DNA from: Propionimicrobium lymphophilum DSM 4903
GTDB lineage: Bacteria > Actinomycetota > Actinomycetes > Propionibacteriales > Propionibacteriaceae
Assembly: GCF_000423485.1 (NCBI RefSeq)
Contig: NZ_AUIB01000011.1
Coordinates: 1-57,043, forward strand
Length of the DNA stretch: 57,043 nt
Direction of reading: 5' to 3'
Within the stretch, counting starts at the first letter, position 1. Each line of letters begins with the position of its first letter. The notes beneath the pieces were generated by a model. The model was not told where the DNA came from, did no database searches, and was given only the letters and a program-made list of their open reading frames with translations. Positions 19,339-27,557 of the stretch are shown in pieces. The position numbers were made by a program, and so were the translations under genes.

Positions 19339-20534
19339 TCTCGATTATTGTCCCGGTTTATAACGTTGAGAAGTATTTACCTCGGTGCCTGGATTCGCTC
19401 AGGAGCCAGGTATTCAAGGACATCGAAATCATCTGCGTCGAAGATGGTTCGACGGATAGCTCTCCGCAGTTGCTGAAAATTGCGGCTGATCTGGATCCAC
19501 GAATCGTCGTCGCTGAGCAGAAAAACCAGGGCGTGTCTGCAGCACGGAACCATGGCCTGGAGCTGGCGTCGGGCAAGATCGTTATGTTCGTCGATAGTGA
19601 CGATTTCCTCAAGCCGGGCGCCTGCGCAACTGTTGCGAGGGAATTCGGTGAGAAACAGCCGGATATTTTGACGTTCGGTGGAGAGGCGATTTCGTTCGAG
19701 CAGCCCCACCAGTGGCTGGCGAATGCGCTGAAGCCGAAAGATGCCGTCGTCGAGGGTTTCGATGAGAAGCTCTTCAAAAAGTGTCTGGCTCGTCCTTACA
19801 TCTGGCTTTCCGCGTTCTCTCGAGATTTCATCGAACGCAGTTCTTTGCGTTTCGATGAGGAGTTAGCCATCGGCGAGGACCAGCTCTTCTATCTCGATGC
19901 ATACCCCAAATCGCAGCGAACCGTAAGCATCAAGGATGATCTCTATAGCTACAGATACAGCAGGCCCGGTTCGGCGATGCACATTCAGATGCAGAAGCGG
20001 GCTAACGTCGTCAAAAATCACCTAGCCATGGCTGACAAGGTTTTCACACACTGGCATGAGAGCGGGATTTTCGAGGACCACAAGGCTAGCTTGCTGAAGT
20101 GGTTCTTGCAACTGATCACCTATGATGCATTCCACGCGAAAGACTCGGCTAAGGCCATCGCGGACATGCAAGACCTGATCGAGAGGCACTTCGGACCGAT
20201 CGATGATTTAGAGGTGGACGCCGAGACTCGGCTAATTCTGCAGAGCCTTGAGCAACCCAAGAATCCGCTGAACAAGGTTCGCAGCTTGGCTGTCTTGGGG
20301 CTGCGTGGCATGGAGGATCCGGTTAACAACGTCAAGGCCGCGCTGGAAAAGTTCTCCAAGCTGTTCCCGGTTAAGGCTGCCAGGGCGGTGGCCAAGCGCG
20401 TTCTGCCGGCTACTAGCCTGACGCAGTACAAGAGGATCAACCGGGCCTACAGCGTCACCACAAACATGATCGACGAAGCCCAGGCGTACAACCGCTTGAT
20501 TTCCGAGTGGGAGATCAAGCAAAGCGAAAAATAA
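19329..20534 (+). CDS. GT2-family glycosyltransferase
   Basis: The 401-aa protein has ISIIVPVYNVEKYLPRCLDS at the N terminus, VEDGSTDSS and the metal site DSDDF (residues 89-93). The start is GTG inside the end of the preceding gene. The C-terminal 150 residues are helical, basic and unlike the preceding protein. It is the last gene of the glf-exporter-GT unit, closed by a strong terminator. Substrate specificity is unknown. Confidence 0.87.
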   Translation: MALISIIVPVYNVEKYLPRCLDSLRSQVFKDIEIICVEDGSTDSSPQLLKIAADLDPRIVVAEQKNQGVSAARNHGLELASGKIVMFVDSDDFLKPGACATVAREFGEKQPDILTFGGEAISFEQPHQWLANALKPKDAVVEGFDEKLFKKCLARPYIWLSAFSRDFIERSSLRFDEELAIGEDQLFYLDAYPKSQRTVSIKDDLYSYRYSRPGSAMHIQMQKRANVVKNHLAMADKVFTHWHESGIFEDHKASLLKWFLQLITYDAFHAKDSAKAIADMQDLIERHFGPIDDLEVDAETRLILQSLEQPKNPLNKVRSLAVLGLRGMEDPVNNVKAALEKFSKLFPVKAARAVAKRVLPATSLTQYKRINRAYSVTTNMIDEAQAYNRLISEWEIKQSEK

Positions 20535-20553
20535 TCGTAAATAATCGTTAAAC

Positions 20554-20595
20554 AAGAATGACCGGCTGCCCGAGTATGGACGGCCGGTCATTCTT
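20554..20595 (+). terminator. Intrinsic terminator after the glf/exporter operon
   Basis: AAGAATGACCGGC pairs perfectly with GCCGGTCATTCTT (13 bp) around a 16-base loop, with a short T-rich tail. It ends the operon that starts at glf. Confidence 0.8.
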
Positions 20596-20603
20596 TATCG
20601 CTT

Positions 20604-20700
20604 TTATTCGCCGATGACGATGCGCGGCGCGCCCTTCCACAGCGCCGGATCGGTGACGAGATGGCCGTCGAACAGCACCTTTAGACAGGCAGGATTACCG
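20604..20700 (-). pseudogene. Orphan C-terminal coding remnant
   Basis: On the minus strand a G+C-rich frame reads LKVLFDGHLVTDPALWKGA and then PRIVIGE and a stop (20604-20606). The composition and codon use look like the end of a real host gene, but upstream of about 20700 the sequence turns A+T-rich and no start or body is present. It is probably the tail of a gene deleted or replaced when the adjacent acyltransferase arrived. I do not recognise the family. Confidence 0.4.
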
Positions 20701-20830
20701 CTTTTTGTTTTTGCATTGGCACTAAGGCAGTTTTGCACTCATTGTCTCGACGAAAAGATACGCATACAAAACGACCAGTAAACTGCATTGTGGTGCAAAC
20801 AAGCATTGCGCACCAGATAAGATCTATGCC

Positions 20831-21874
20831 GTGATAAAAAATACACACAGACGAGCCTGGATGGATGTATTAAATGTTGTCGGCATTTTTCTCGTCGTGT
20901 TTCTACATTCCAGAACAGTATATTTCAGCAACCAGCCAGTAAACGGCTACTGGATCGAATACCTGATCAGCGGAATCGGAGTTGCGGCAGTCCCCCTATT
21001 CTTTGCTATAAGTGGCGCAAATCTAATTGGCTTCACAAGAAAAATGAGCATCAGAGATTTCTTCAAAAAGAGATTCTCTAAGATAATCATCCCTTATTTC
21101 ATCTGGGGGATAGCGGGAGCCTTATACCAATTCTTTTGTCTCGATAATAAAAAGATCTTTGAAAACCCAATATCCCTTCTTTGCAATCTACAACAAGCAA
21201 ATGCCCCCCTATGGTTCCTAATGGTTTTGGCTGGCATTTACGTACTTATGCCACTTTTTTCTGCAGCAGTAACGGCAATCGAAAATCGACCCGAAGACCC
21301 AACTAAGTTCTACTATTACCTAATTGCGATCTGCTTCATTGGCGGCGTAATCATGCCTTTAGTCAGATCATTCATTCCAGATTTTTTGCCTCAGGTAGAC
21401 ATAGTTCCGGGTAGCGAATACGTGCTCTTCCCAATTATGGGATACGTACTTTTGAAGATCGATCTGAAAAAGTGGCAAAGAACAGCCATTTACTCACTTG
21501 GATTTATAGGGTTTTTATCTTTTAGCGTGCTAGGAGCATTCACATCATTGAAAGGGTGGGGTCATCAAGAACTACTAACCAGCTACTTTGGCGTCGGGGT
21601 TCCTTTTATTACAGCAGCCTTTTTTGTATTAGCCAAACAGATTAATTTTCAGCGCTTTGATACGAGACTACATACCGCCCTGGCAAATTTGTCAAAGCTC
21701 ACCTTTGGCATATACCTAATACACATCATTCCTTCCGATGCTTTTCGTCGCATTGTTGGCTACAACGGTTTTCGTTCAGATTTGCTTGTTTGCCTCATCA
21801 CATGGGCTTTCTGCGTTGCGACTGTTTGGGTACTAAGAAAAATACCTGTCGTCAGGAGATGGGCTCTCCCCTGA
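20831..21874 (+). CDS. Acyltransferase 3 family membrane protein
   Basis: The 347-aa protein has about ten membrane segments and matches the acyltransferase-3 pattern: RRAWMDVLNVVGIFLVVFLH near the N terminus with the catalytic-type histidine, then FFKKRFSKIIIPYFIWG. Such proteins O-acetylate or succinylate surface polysaccharides at the membrane. The start is GTG at 20831 with no clear ribosome binding site. The gene is clearly A+T-richer than both neighbours, suggesting horizontal gain. It probably decorates the glycan made by the upstream cluster. Confidence 0.85.
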   Translation: MIKNTHRRAWMDVLNVVGIFLVVFLHSRTVYFSNQPVNGYWIEYLISGIGVAAVPLFFAISGANLIGFTRKMSIRDFFKKRFSKIIIPYFIWGIAGALYQFFCLDNKKIFENPISLLCNLQQANAPLWFLMVLAGIYVLMPLFSAAVTAIENRPEDPTKFYYYLIAICFIGGVIMPLVRSFIPDFLPQVDIVPGSEYVLFPIMGYVLLKIDLKKWQRTAIYSLGFIGFLSFSVLGAFTSLKGWGHQELLTSYFGVGVPFITAAFFVLAKQINFQRFDTRLHTALANLSKLTFGIYLIHIIPSDAFRRIVGYNGFRSDLLVCLITWAFCVATVWVLRKIPVVRRWALP

Positions 21875-21918
21875 CCTATCGGAGAACTTTTTTACCTCAG
21901 CTGTGATAGGCAGTAACT

Positions 21919-22248
21919 GTGAGCGATTTAGTGGTCATCGTGGTTTTCTCGCCCGCCGAGGCCGCCCCGAAAATTCGCAAGGCACTCGCAAACGCAGGAG
22001 CCGGACAGTTAGGCGAATATCGGGCGTGCACATTCAGCGCGTCAGGCACCGGACGCTTCGAGCCGTCGCTGAACGCTAACCCGACCATCGGCACCCCAGG
22101 CGAGCCCGAAGAAGTTGCCGAGCAACGCATCGAATGCGTCTGCAAACGCTCCAAAGCACGGGCAGCTTTGGAGGCAATGCTGGCAGCCCACCCTTACGAA
22201 GAACCCGCCTACCACGTCTACCCGATAATGACACTCGAGGACTTTTAA
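21919..22248 (+). CDS. YqfO/CutA-like PII-fold protein (NIF3 insert domain)
   Basis: The 109-aa protein resembles the CutA1/PII-like insert of NIF3 (YqfO) proteins standing alone: LVVIVVFSPAEAAPKIRKAL, GQLGEYRACTFS, then a C-terminal AAHPYEEPAYHVYP. The last motif is highly characteristic. Family members form trimers; the function is unknown though widely conserved. The start is GTG at 21919 with only a weak site upstream. It lies downstream of the acyltransferase gene but is G+C-rich and may have its own promoter. Confidence 0.8.
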   Translation: MSDLVVIVVFSPAEAAPKIRKALANAGAGQLGEYRACTFSASGTGRFEPSLNANPTIGTPGEPEEVAEQRIECVCKRSKARAALEAMLAAHPYEEPAYHVYPIMTLEDF

Positions 22249-22272
22249 GAGCCAAACAACACTCACCAAGCT

Positions 22273-22296
22273 AAACAACAATAATTATTGTTGTTT
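22273..22296. promoter_or_regulatory. Perfect 24-bp palindrome (candidate operator 1)
   Basis: The halves AAACAACAATAA and TTATTGTTGTTT are exact reverse complements. It lies about 110 bases before the AlbA_2 regulator start and shares its half-site with two further copies nearer the gene. Confidence 0.6.
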
Positions 22297-22369
22297 TACG
22301 CATATTTTTTTCTTCAAGCTCCGCCACAGACTCATCTCGACCGCGAAAAACAATAAACCCAATAGATTA

Positions 22370-22405
22370 AACAATAATTATTGTTGTTCCACTGTTATTG
22401 TTGTT
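22370..22405. promoter_or_regulatory. Second palindrome plus half-site before the AlbA_2 gene (candidate operator 2)
   Basis: AACAATAATTATTGTT (22370-22385) is a perfect 16-bp palindrome. It is followed by a TTATTGTTGTT half-site (22395-22405) ending two bases before the ATG at 22408. All copies share TTATTGTTGTT. Sites overlapping the start region fit autorepression by the downstream winged-helix protein. Confidence 0.55.
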
Positions 22406-22407
22406 CT

Positions 22408-23958
22408 ATGGTTCTAACCGCCGAAGACATCAACCATGAGCTGCAGCTACTGCGCCAAAATCAATCTGACACGGCGTCGTTCGAAGTAAAACGGGCTGCC
22501 AAAGGGATACCTAACGAAAAAAATATCTGCACCACTCTTTGCGCCTTCGCGAATATGCCAGCTGGCGGAGTTTTAGTGCTGGGCATCGGTGACGAAACCA
22601 CAAACTTCGAAATCTATGGTGTTCCAGATCCGGGGAAAACCGGAAGACAAATAACAGACATGGCTCGATCCGCTGTAGTCCCACCGCCGGTTATCGAAAC
22701 GTACAATCTGCAAATCGAAGGAAAAACAATTGTTGTTGTGGAAGTCCCCGGATTGCCGCTTGCGTTAAGGCCAGCAAGATTTCGAGGAATCCCGTACTTG
22801 CGTCAAGCAGATGGCGACTACAAGATGAGCGACACAGACGTTCATATGGTCGAAGTCGCAAAACTAAATTCAGACGAACGGGTTCCCTACGACGAAATAG
22901 CAGTTCCGAATACATCCATAGCGGACTTGGATGAAGAATTAGTCAAAAACTATCTCGCAGAATGCCGACGAACTCGTAAACGCCTCACGACAATTAAAAA
23001 TGATCAGGACCTACTGAGACTAACCCGAGTGATTAATTCATCAGGCGAGCTAACCGTTGCAGGTCTCTACGCCATGGGTATTTACCCCCAAGGGCCTTTC
23101 CCCGCTCTAGCTATTACCGCAGCAGTTAGAACAAAGGATGGTTCTGGAAAGCGTGCGATACGAAACCTGGAAAGATTCGAAGGCCCCGTCCCAATCTTGC
23201 TTGAGGAGCTTATGGAATGGGTCCGAAACAATATTTCGTACACCCGGGCATACGACGAAAACGGCAATATGGCCGACCGTCCAGAGTTTGCCTTAAATGC
23301 AGCCAGAGAACTAATTGCCAATGCGATTGTCCACAGAGACTTAGGGCCAGACACTTTAGGCGTGGGCAAAAGTATCGATATTCGGCTAGACCAGAATAAA
23401 TTAATCGTTTCTAGCCCAGGAGGGCTAAGAGGTATCGACGTAAGTCAACTAACGAGTAGAACACTTAGCAGAGCTGCTGTAAATCAGCGCCTATATTCCA
23501 TCTCACAATCTCTTTACACAAGTGACGGGTCGGCAATCATCGAAGGCGAGGGCGGTGGAATAAGAGAGGTCCTTGAGACCGCAAAACGTCTTGGTTCTAT
23601 ACCGCCGATATTCCGAGACACAGGAGTTAGTTTCACGGCGATCATTTGGCCGACCCCCGCTGCGCTACGTTCCAGCAACGTAGCAGCCACGAATTCACGA
23701 ACAAACGACGCCCCACAACCTGAACAACCAGATTCCACATCAGAAAATAAATCTTCCGAAACCCAAACAAAAAACGGGCGTCTCATTCTTTCTTTGCTTG
23801 AAGAAGGAAAAACACAGGTTGCAGAGATCTCTGAGTGGACTCAGTTACCCAAGTATTCTGTCCGCTACGCATTGAACCAATTAATAGGTGAAGGACTGGT
23901 TTATCGCGAAGGCGGCCGCGGAAAACCGAATACTAGTTACCACTTAACAAATGTTTAA
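22408..23958 (+). CDS. AlbA_2 (Schlafen-type) domain ATP-binding transcriptional regulator
   Basis: The 516-aa protein has three parts. An N-terminal AlbA_2 domain (about residues 5-130) contains SFEVKRAAKG and GGVLVLGIGDE. A central GHKL-type ATP-binding domain has ALNAARELIANAIVHRDLG. A C-terminal winged helix (about 445-516: LILSLLEEGKTQVAEISEW, then YSVRYALNQLIGEG) is joined by a Ser/Asn/Glu-rich linker. Relatives are annotated as putative transcriptional regulators, often in mobile or defence contexts. The ATG at 22408 has no Shine-Dalgarno site and a TTATTG element lies about ten bases upstream, so a leaderless transcript is possible; a TTG start at 22381 is the alternative. The flanking palindromes suggest autoregulation. 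Confidence 0.82.
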   Translation: MVLTAEDINHELQLLRQNQSDTASFEVKRAAKGIPNEKNICTTLCAFANMPAGGVLVLGIGDETTNFEIYGVPDPGKTGRQITDMARSAVVPPPVIETYNLQIEGKTIVVVEVPGLPLALRPARFRGIPYLRQADGDYKMSDTDVHMVEVAKLNSDERVPYDEIAVPNTSIADLDEELVKNYLAECRRTRKRLTTIKNDQDLLRLTRVINSSGELTVAGLYAMGIYPQGPFPALAITAAVRTKDGSGKRAIRNLERFEGPVPILLEELMEWVRNNISYTRAYDENGNMADRPEFALNAARELIANAIVHRDLGPDTLGVGKSIDIRLDQNKLIVSSPGGLRGIDVSQLTSRTLSRAAVNQRLYSISQSLYTSDGSAIIEGEGGGIREVLETAKRLGSIPPIFRDTGVSFTAIIWPTPAALRSSNVAATNSRTNDAPQPEQPDSTSENKSSETQTKNGRLILSLLEEGKTQVAEISEWTQLPKYSVRYALNQLIGEGLVYREGGRGKPNTSYHLTNV

Positions 23959-23989
23959 TAGGTACCGGCCTTTCGACACTCGAGGACTT

Positions 23990-24256
23990 ATGAACTTCAC
24001 ACGCAAGGACAACTCATTCCTGGCACTCGACGGCGAAACCGTCGCCGCCAGGATCGACTTCGCCCGCTCAGGGGACGTCGTCACCATTAACCACACCGGA
24101 ACCGAATCCGAGTACCGGGGCCAGGGCCTAGCCGGACGACTGACCGAATACGCACTCGACGAAATCGCGGCAGCTGGTCTGAAGGTGAAAGCTGTCTGCC
24201 CATACACCGTCAAATATTTTGCTGAGCACCCCGAACGCGAAGGTTTGCTTGCATGA
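23990..24256 (+). CDS. Small GNAT N-acetyltransferase (YidJ-like, Gcn5-related)
   Basis: The 88-aa protein fits the minimal GNAT family PF14542: VTINHTGTESEYRGQGLAGRL carries the acetyl-CoA loop (R/Q-x-x-G-x-A), and VKAVCPYTVKYFAEHPE is the conserved end motif. The ATG at 23990 is chosen for its GAGG site; an upstream ATG at 23951 lies in the preceding gene's end. The stop overlaps the kinase start by four bases (ATGA). The acceptor substrate is unknown. Confidence 0.85.
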   Translation: MNFTRKDNSFLALDGETVAARIDFARSGDVVTINHTGTESEYRGQGLAGRLTEYALDEIAAAGLKVKAVCPYTVKYFAEHPEREGLLA

Positions 24257-25107
24257 TCGTCTGCGTCGGGCTCACCACAATCGACCACACCCAGCGAATC
24301 GACGCGTTCCCTGAGCCGAACAAAAAGATCGTCGCCAAAGGTTCCACTATCGACGTGGGAGGCCCAGCCGCCAACGCCGCACGCACCGCCCGCGAGCTCG
24401 GTTCGCAGGTTGTGCTCGTCACGGCCCTGGGTAAAAGCGCGCTATCGAAACTGGTTCGAGAGTTTCTGGCCGGCATCGAGATCGTCGACGTCGCCCCGGC
24501 GTCTTTCCAGCCGCCCATCTCCACGGTTATGGTTACCGACAATGGCCATCGCTGCGTTGTCTCCACCAACAACACCTCGCTGGACGATGTTAGCGTGCCG
24601 GACGCGGAGGTACTCTCCGGCGCAAACGTGGTTCTGCACGACGGGCATCTGCTGCCGGTTTCCGTGCCGCTCAGCCAAGTTCCCGAGCCTGTCCACCTGC
24701 TTGACGGCGGATCCTGGAAGCCAGGCTTAGAAAAGCTGCTCCCCCAGCTCGACGTTGCGGTGATTTCTGCGGACTTCAAGACGCCAGGTTCGACTCCGAA
24801 GAACGCGTTGGACGAGCTGAGCGAATACAAGATTCACTCCCTAGCCAGGAGCGACGGCCCAGGAAAGGTGGAGATCCGCGAGCTCAGCTGGGACGAGGAA
24901 TTGACGCCAAGCTACGAGACCAACTGGCTGCCGGTTGAGCAAGTGCGGGCAGTTGACACCAATGGCGCCGGGGACGTGCTGCACGGCGCCCTGGCACATT
25001 ACCTGGCTGAGGGGAATAGCTTCCAATACGCGCTGAAGGCGGCTACAAAGGTGGCGACAGCCTGCGTCAAACACCACGGAGTGATGGGCTGGACAAACGG
25101 ACGCTAG
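24253..25107 (+). CDS. PfkB-family carbohydrate kinase
   Basis: The 284-aa protein is a ribokinase-fold sugar kinase. It begins MIVCVGLTTIDHTQRID, has the first signature VDVGGPAANAARTARELG and the second DTNGAGDVLHGALAHYLAEG, with the catalytic-base aspartate in GAGD. The ATGA overlap couples it to the GNAT gene. The stop codon lies within the first copy of a 22-bp tandem repeat. The phosphorylated sugar cannot be told from sequence. Confidence 0.9.
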   Translation: MIVCVGLTTIDHTQRIDAFPEPNKKIVAKGSTIDVGGPAANAARTARELGSQVVLVTALGKSALSKLVREFLAGIEIVDVAPASFQPPISTVMVTDNGHRCVVSTNNTSLDDVSVPDAEVLSGANVVLHDGHLLPVSVPLSQVPEPVHLLDGGSWKPGLEKLLPQLDVAVISADFKTPGSTPKNALDELSEYKIHSLARSDGPGKVEIRELSWDEELTPSYETNWLPVEQVRAVDTNGAGDVLHGALAHYLAEGNSFQYALKAATKVATACVKHHGVMGWTNGR

Positions 25108-25165
25108 CAAGCCCAGGCGCCACGCTCAGCAAGCCCAGGCGCCGTGCCTAGCAAGCCCAGGCGCC
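25106..25165. repeat. Three tandem copies of a 22-bp repeat at a convergent gene end
   Basis: AGCAAGCCCAGGCGCC recurs exactly at 25106, 25128 and 25150 with a 22-base period. Copy 1 overlaps the kinase stop, and copy 3 contains the stop and last codons of the mannosyltransferase on the other strand. Each unit contains or abuts a TAG or TGA stop. Confidence 0.9.
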
Positions 25166-26218
25166 GCTTGCGAAGCAGTACGTCCACCACCCCATCAGCA
25201 CTAAATCGCCGATGAGGATAAGGCCAAGAACAGCCCGCACGAAAGAGCTGCTGCGTCTGCCACCAAACCCGCCTAGCCAGCCGTAGAGCGGGAACAACAG
25301 CAGAACCGCCCTGGTGACGGACATGAACCAGCCGCTGGACGATAGCGGAACGACGTTGGCCGCGACGAATGTGGCCTCTCCCCAGCGTCGACGGAACAGG
25401 CAAACGAGCAGGACGAGGTATCCGATGGCCACCGCGACGATCTCCAGGGTGAACATGACGGGCACCTCGGGGCGTCCAGGCCAGTAGCCGGCGCTGGTCA
25501 TCGGGATCGTGCGTTGCAGCGCCTCCCACGGCCAGCTCAGCTCGCGATGCCAGCCGGCGTTTTGAGCGTTGTACCAGGCGCTCCACGAACCGGTCTTGGA
25601 GTGTAAGTAAGCAGCAAACCCGCCGAGGACGCCGGCACCAAGCAGCAACCAAGCAGCGTTTTTGATGCGATCTTTGAACCAGTATTCGGTTTGGGTCAGG
25701 GCCAGGATGCCAAGACCAGCGATCAGGAATAGCCCGGAGATTCGCAGGCTGCAGGCCAGCGCGACGAGGATTCCGGCCTGCGCCCAGCGCCCGGACCTGG
25801 CACGCTCCCACGACCAGAAGGCGGCGGCAACGAACGGGGCCTCGGTGTAGCCGACGATCGTGAAAACGCTCATCGGTGCCAGCAGCCACAGGCAGGCCGC
25901 GGCCGAACCGTACATGCGCTCCAGGGCGACGACGGCGAGGGCGCTGCAGACCAGCGCGAACCCAACCCCCGTCAGCCACATCGGCACGTTCACCAGCGAA
26001 AGAGCCCTCATCACGATCGGTAAGCCTGGGAAGAACGCCATATCAACGGGGTTTTCGTAGCCGGTTTTCGCGACCGTCATGAAGTGCTGGACGTCCCAGT
26101 GACTAAGCGCCTGCTCAAGGCTCAGCGAGTTACGTTGGCAGGCCAACACGACGACGCCGAACATCAGCGCCCTGGTGGACAACCATACGAAAGCGACCAG
26201 GCGCGGATTACTGCGCAT
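25148..26218 (-). CDS. PIG-V-like membrane mannosyltransferase
   Basis: The 356-aa protein has about 8-9 membrane segments. The first outside loop carries SHWDVQHFMTVAKTGYENP, followed by AFFPGLPIVMRAL, the pattern of the PIG-V/GT-C mannosyltransferase family that uses polyprenyl-phosphate mannose. The C terminus ends SGAWAC within a tandem repeat. It overlaps the upstream GT87 gene by 11 bases, so the two are probably translated together. A role in phosphatidylinositol mannoside or lipoglycan synthesis is inferred. Confidence 0.82.
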   Translation of the reverse strand: MRSNPRLVAFVWLSTRALMFGVVVLACQRNSLSLEQALSHWDVQHFMTVAKTGYENPVDMAFFPGLPIVMRALSLVNVPMWLTGVGFALVCSALAVVALERMYGSAAACLWLLAPMSVFTIVGYTEAPFVAAAFWSWERARSGRWAQAGILVALACSLRISGLFLIAGLGILALTQTEYWFKDRIKNAAWLLLGAGVLGGFAAYLHSKTGSWSAWYNAQNAGWHRELSWPWEALQRTIPMTSAGYWPGRPEVPVMFTLEIVAVAIGYLVLLVCLFRRRWGEATFVAANVVPLSSSGWFMSVTRAVLLLFPLYGWLGGFGGRRSSSFVRAVLGLILIGDLVLMGWWTYCFASGAWAC

Positions 26219-27557
26219 TCTTGGCCCTCAGGAACAGCGAAAAATCTGGCGCATGATCCAGCACGCCACCTTGAGGATCGTCCGCATATCCAACCCGGAC
26301 GGGGTCGTCCCAGGGCCGCTGCATGTCATCTACAACTCGGAGCCCGATCCACAACTGGGCGAGGATACGCACGATAATTGCCATCCAGTAAACCCACTGC
26401 GCGCTCTGCCCGACGCCGAGAATGCCCTCCAGGAAACCCCAAATCGCGAACCAGTAGACCAGCTCGGCGGCCGTCCAGACGCCGACGTCCAACAACTTAG
26501 GACGGGCCAGAACAACCAGCGGCAGCAGCCACAGCGCGTATTGCGGCGAATAGACCGTGTTGAACATGAGGAAGATCAGCGTCAGCAGTAACGTAACCTG
26601 CGCAAGGCGTGGACGCCTGGGCGCGCGCAGCGAAAGCACCACCACGCCGACGCCGAGCATGAACATGCAGCCGAAGGCCACCGTCGAAACCTTCGGGACG
26701 TCCAGGCCGATGAGCTTGAGCAGATACCAGATCGAGCCGAGGTCGGCGCCTCGGTTGGCGTTGAACGTCCAGAAATACTTCCAGCCCTCGGGGGCTGCGA
26801 GGGCGACCGGCAGATTCGCAAAAACCCAGCCGATGACGGCACCTGCGACGGCCCGAACCATCGCCCGCCACTTTTCTGCGCGCAAACACAGAATCAGGAT
26901 CGCGCCGAGCAGCAGAATCGGATACAGCTTCGCCGATACTCCCAGCCCGATCAGCACGCCTGCCAGCAGCGGGCGCTTGTTGGCCCAGGCATAGATGGCG
27001 AACGCCACCAGAGCAACCACCAGGAGATCCCAGTTAATCAGGACACTCGTCATCACCAGCGGAGAAGCTGCGATGAATAGGGCATCCCAGGGACGGGCCG
27101 AGTCCAGACGCAGATGTACGAACACCAACGCGAAGAACAGCACACCCAGCAAAACGGCGTTTGCGACGAAGAAAGTCTCCGCCGACCAAACCGTGTCAGC
27201 GTGCGTTGCTGATGGGCCGACGTTGTAGAAAAGACCGGAAAACCACCTTATTGCGGCGATCATGTAGCCGATCAGCGGCGGGTATTCCAGGGCAATATCG
27301 GAGTAGATTCCGCCGCCCTTGCCCATGTCTCGGGTCAGGTAGAGCGTCGGAATGTCCGTGTAACAAAGGCGCACGAAAGCGTTCGGGAAATCTTGAGGGG
27401 TGTTTCGGCACGGAAGCTGACGCAAAATTGCCACCAGCATCGTGAAAAAGGCCGCGCCGAACGCGAACACACCCGGCGAAAACCACACCCCTCGACGACG
27501 GGCCCGCGGCCCAAGAGGGCCGCCTATGCGCTGGGTCAGGGACTCCCTTACCGTCAC
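26208..27557 (-). CDS. GT87-family membrane glycosyltransferase (DUF2029, mannosyltransferase-like)
   Basis: The 449-aa polytopic protein has about ten membrane segments and the family loop CYTDIPTLYLTRDMGKGGGIYSDIALEYPP. The ALEYPP and INWDLL motifs are typical of GT87 polyprenyl-phosphate-mannose-dependent enzymes such as PimE relatives. The start is GTG, overlapping the stop of the penicillin-binding protein gene (GTGA). The order PBP1A, GT87, PIG-V is common in actinobacteria. It likely mannosylates a membrane glycolipid on the outer face. Confidence 0.85.
   Translation of the reverse strand: MTVRESLTQRIGGPLGPRARRRGVWFSPGVFAFGAAFFTMLVAILRQLPCRNTPQDFPNAFVRLCYTDIPTLYLTRDMGKGGGIYSDIALEYPPLIGYMIAAIRWFSGLFYNVGPSATHADTVWSAETFFVANAVLLGVLFFALVFVHLRLDSARPWDALFIAASPLVMTSVLINWDLLVVALVAFAIYAWANKRPLLAGVLIGLGVSAKLYPILLLGAILILCLRAEKWRAMVRAVAGAVIGWVFANLPVALAAPEGWKYFWTFNANRGADLGSIWYLLKLIGLDVPKVSTVAFGCMFMLGVGVVVLSLRAPRRPRLAQVTLLLTLIFLMFNTVYSPQYALWLLPLVVLARPKLLDVGVWTAAELVYWFAIWGFLEGILGVGQSAQWVYWMAIIVRILAQLWIGLRVVDDMQRPWDDPVRVGYADDPQGGVLDHAPDFSLFLRAKNAQ

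Noticed and set aside
25104-25979. 291-codon minus-strand frame overlapping the PIG-V gene
   Set aside because: It is Arg/Pro-rich with no membrane pattern; the PIG-V frame has the family motifs.
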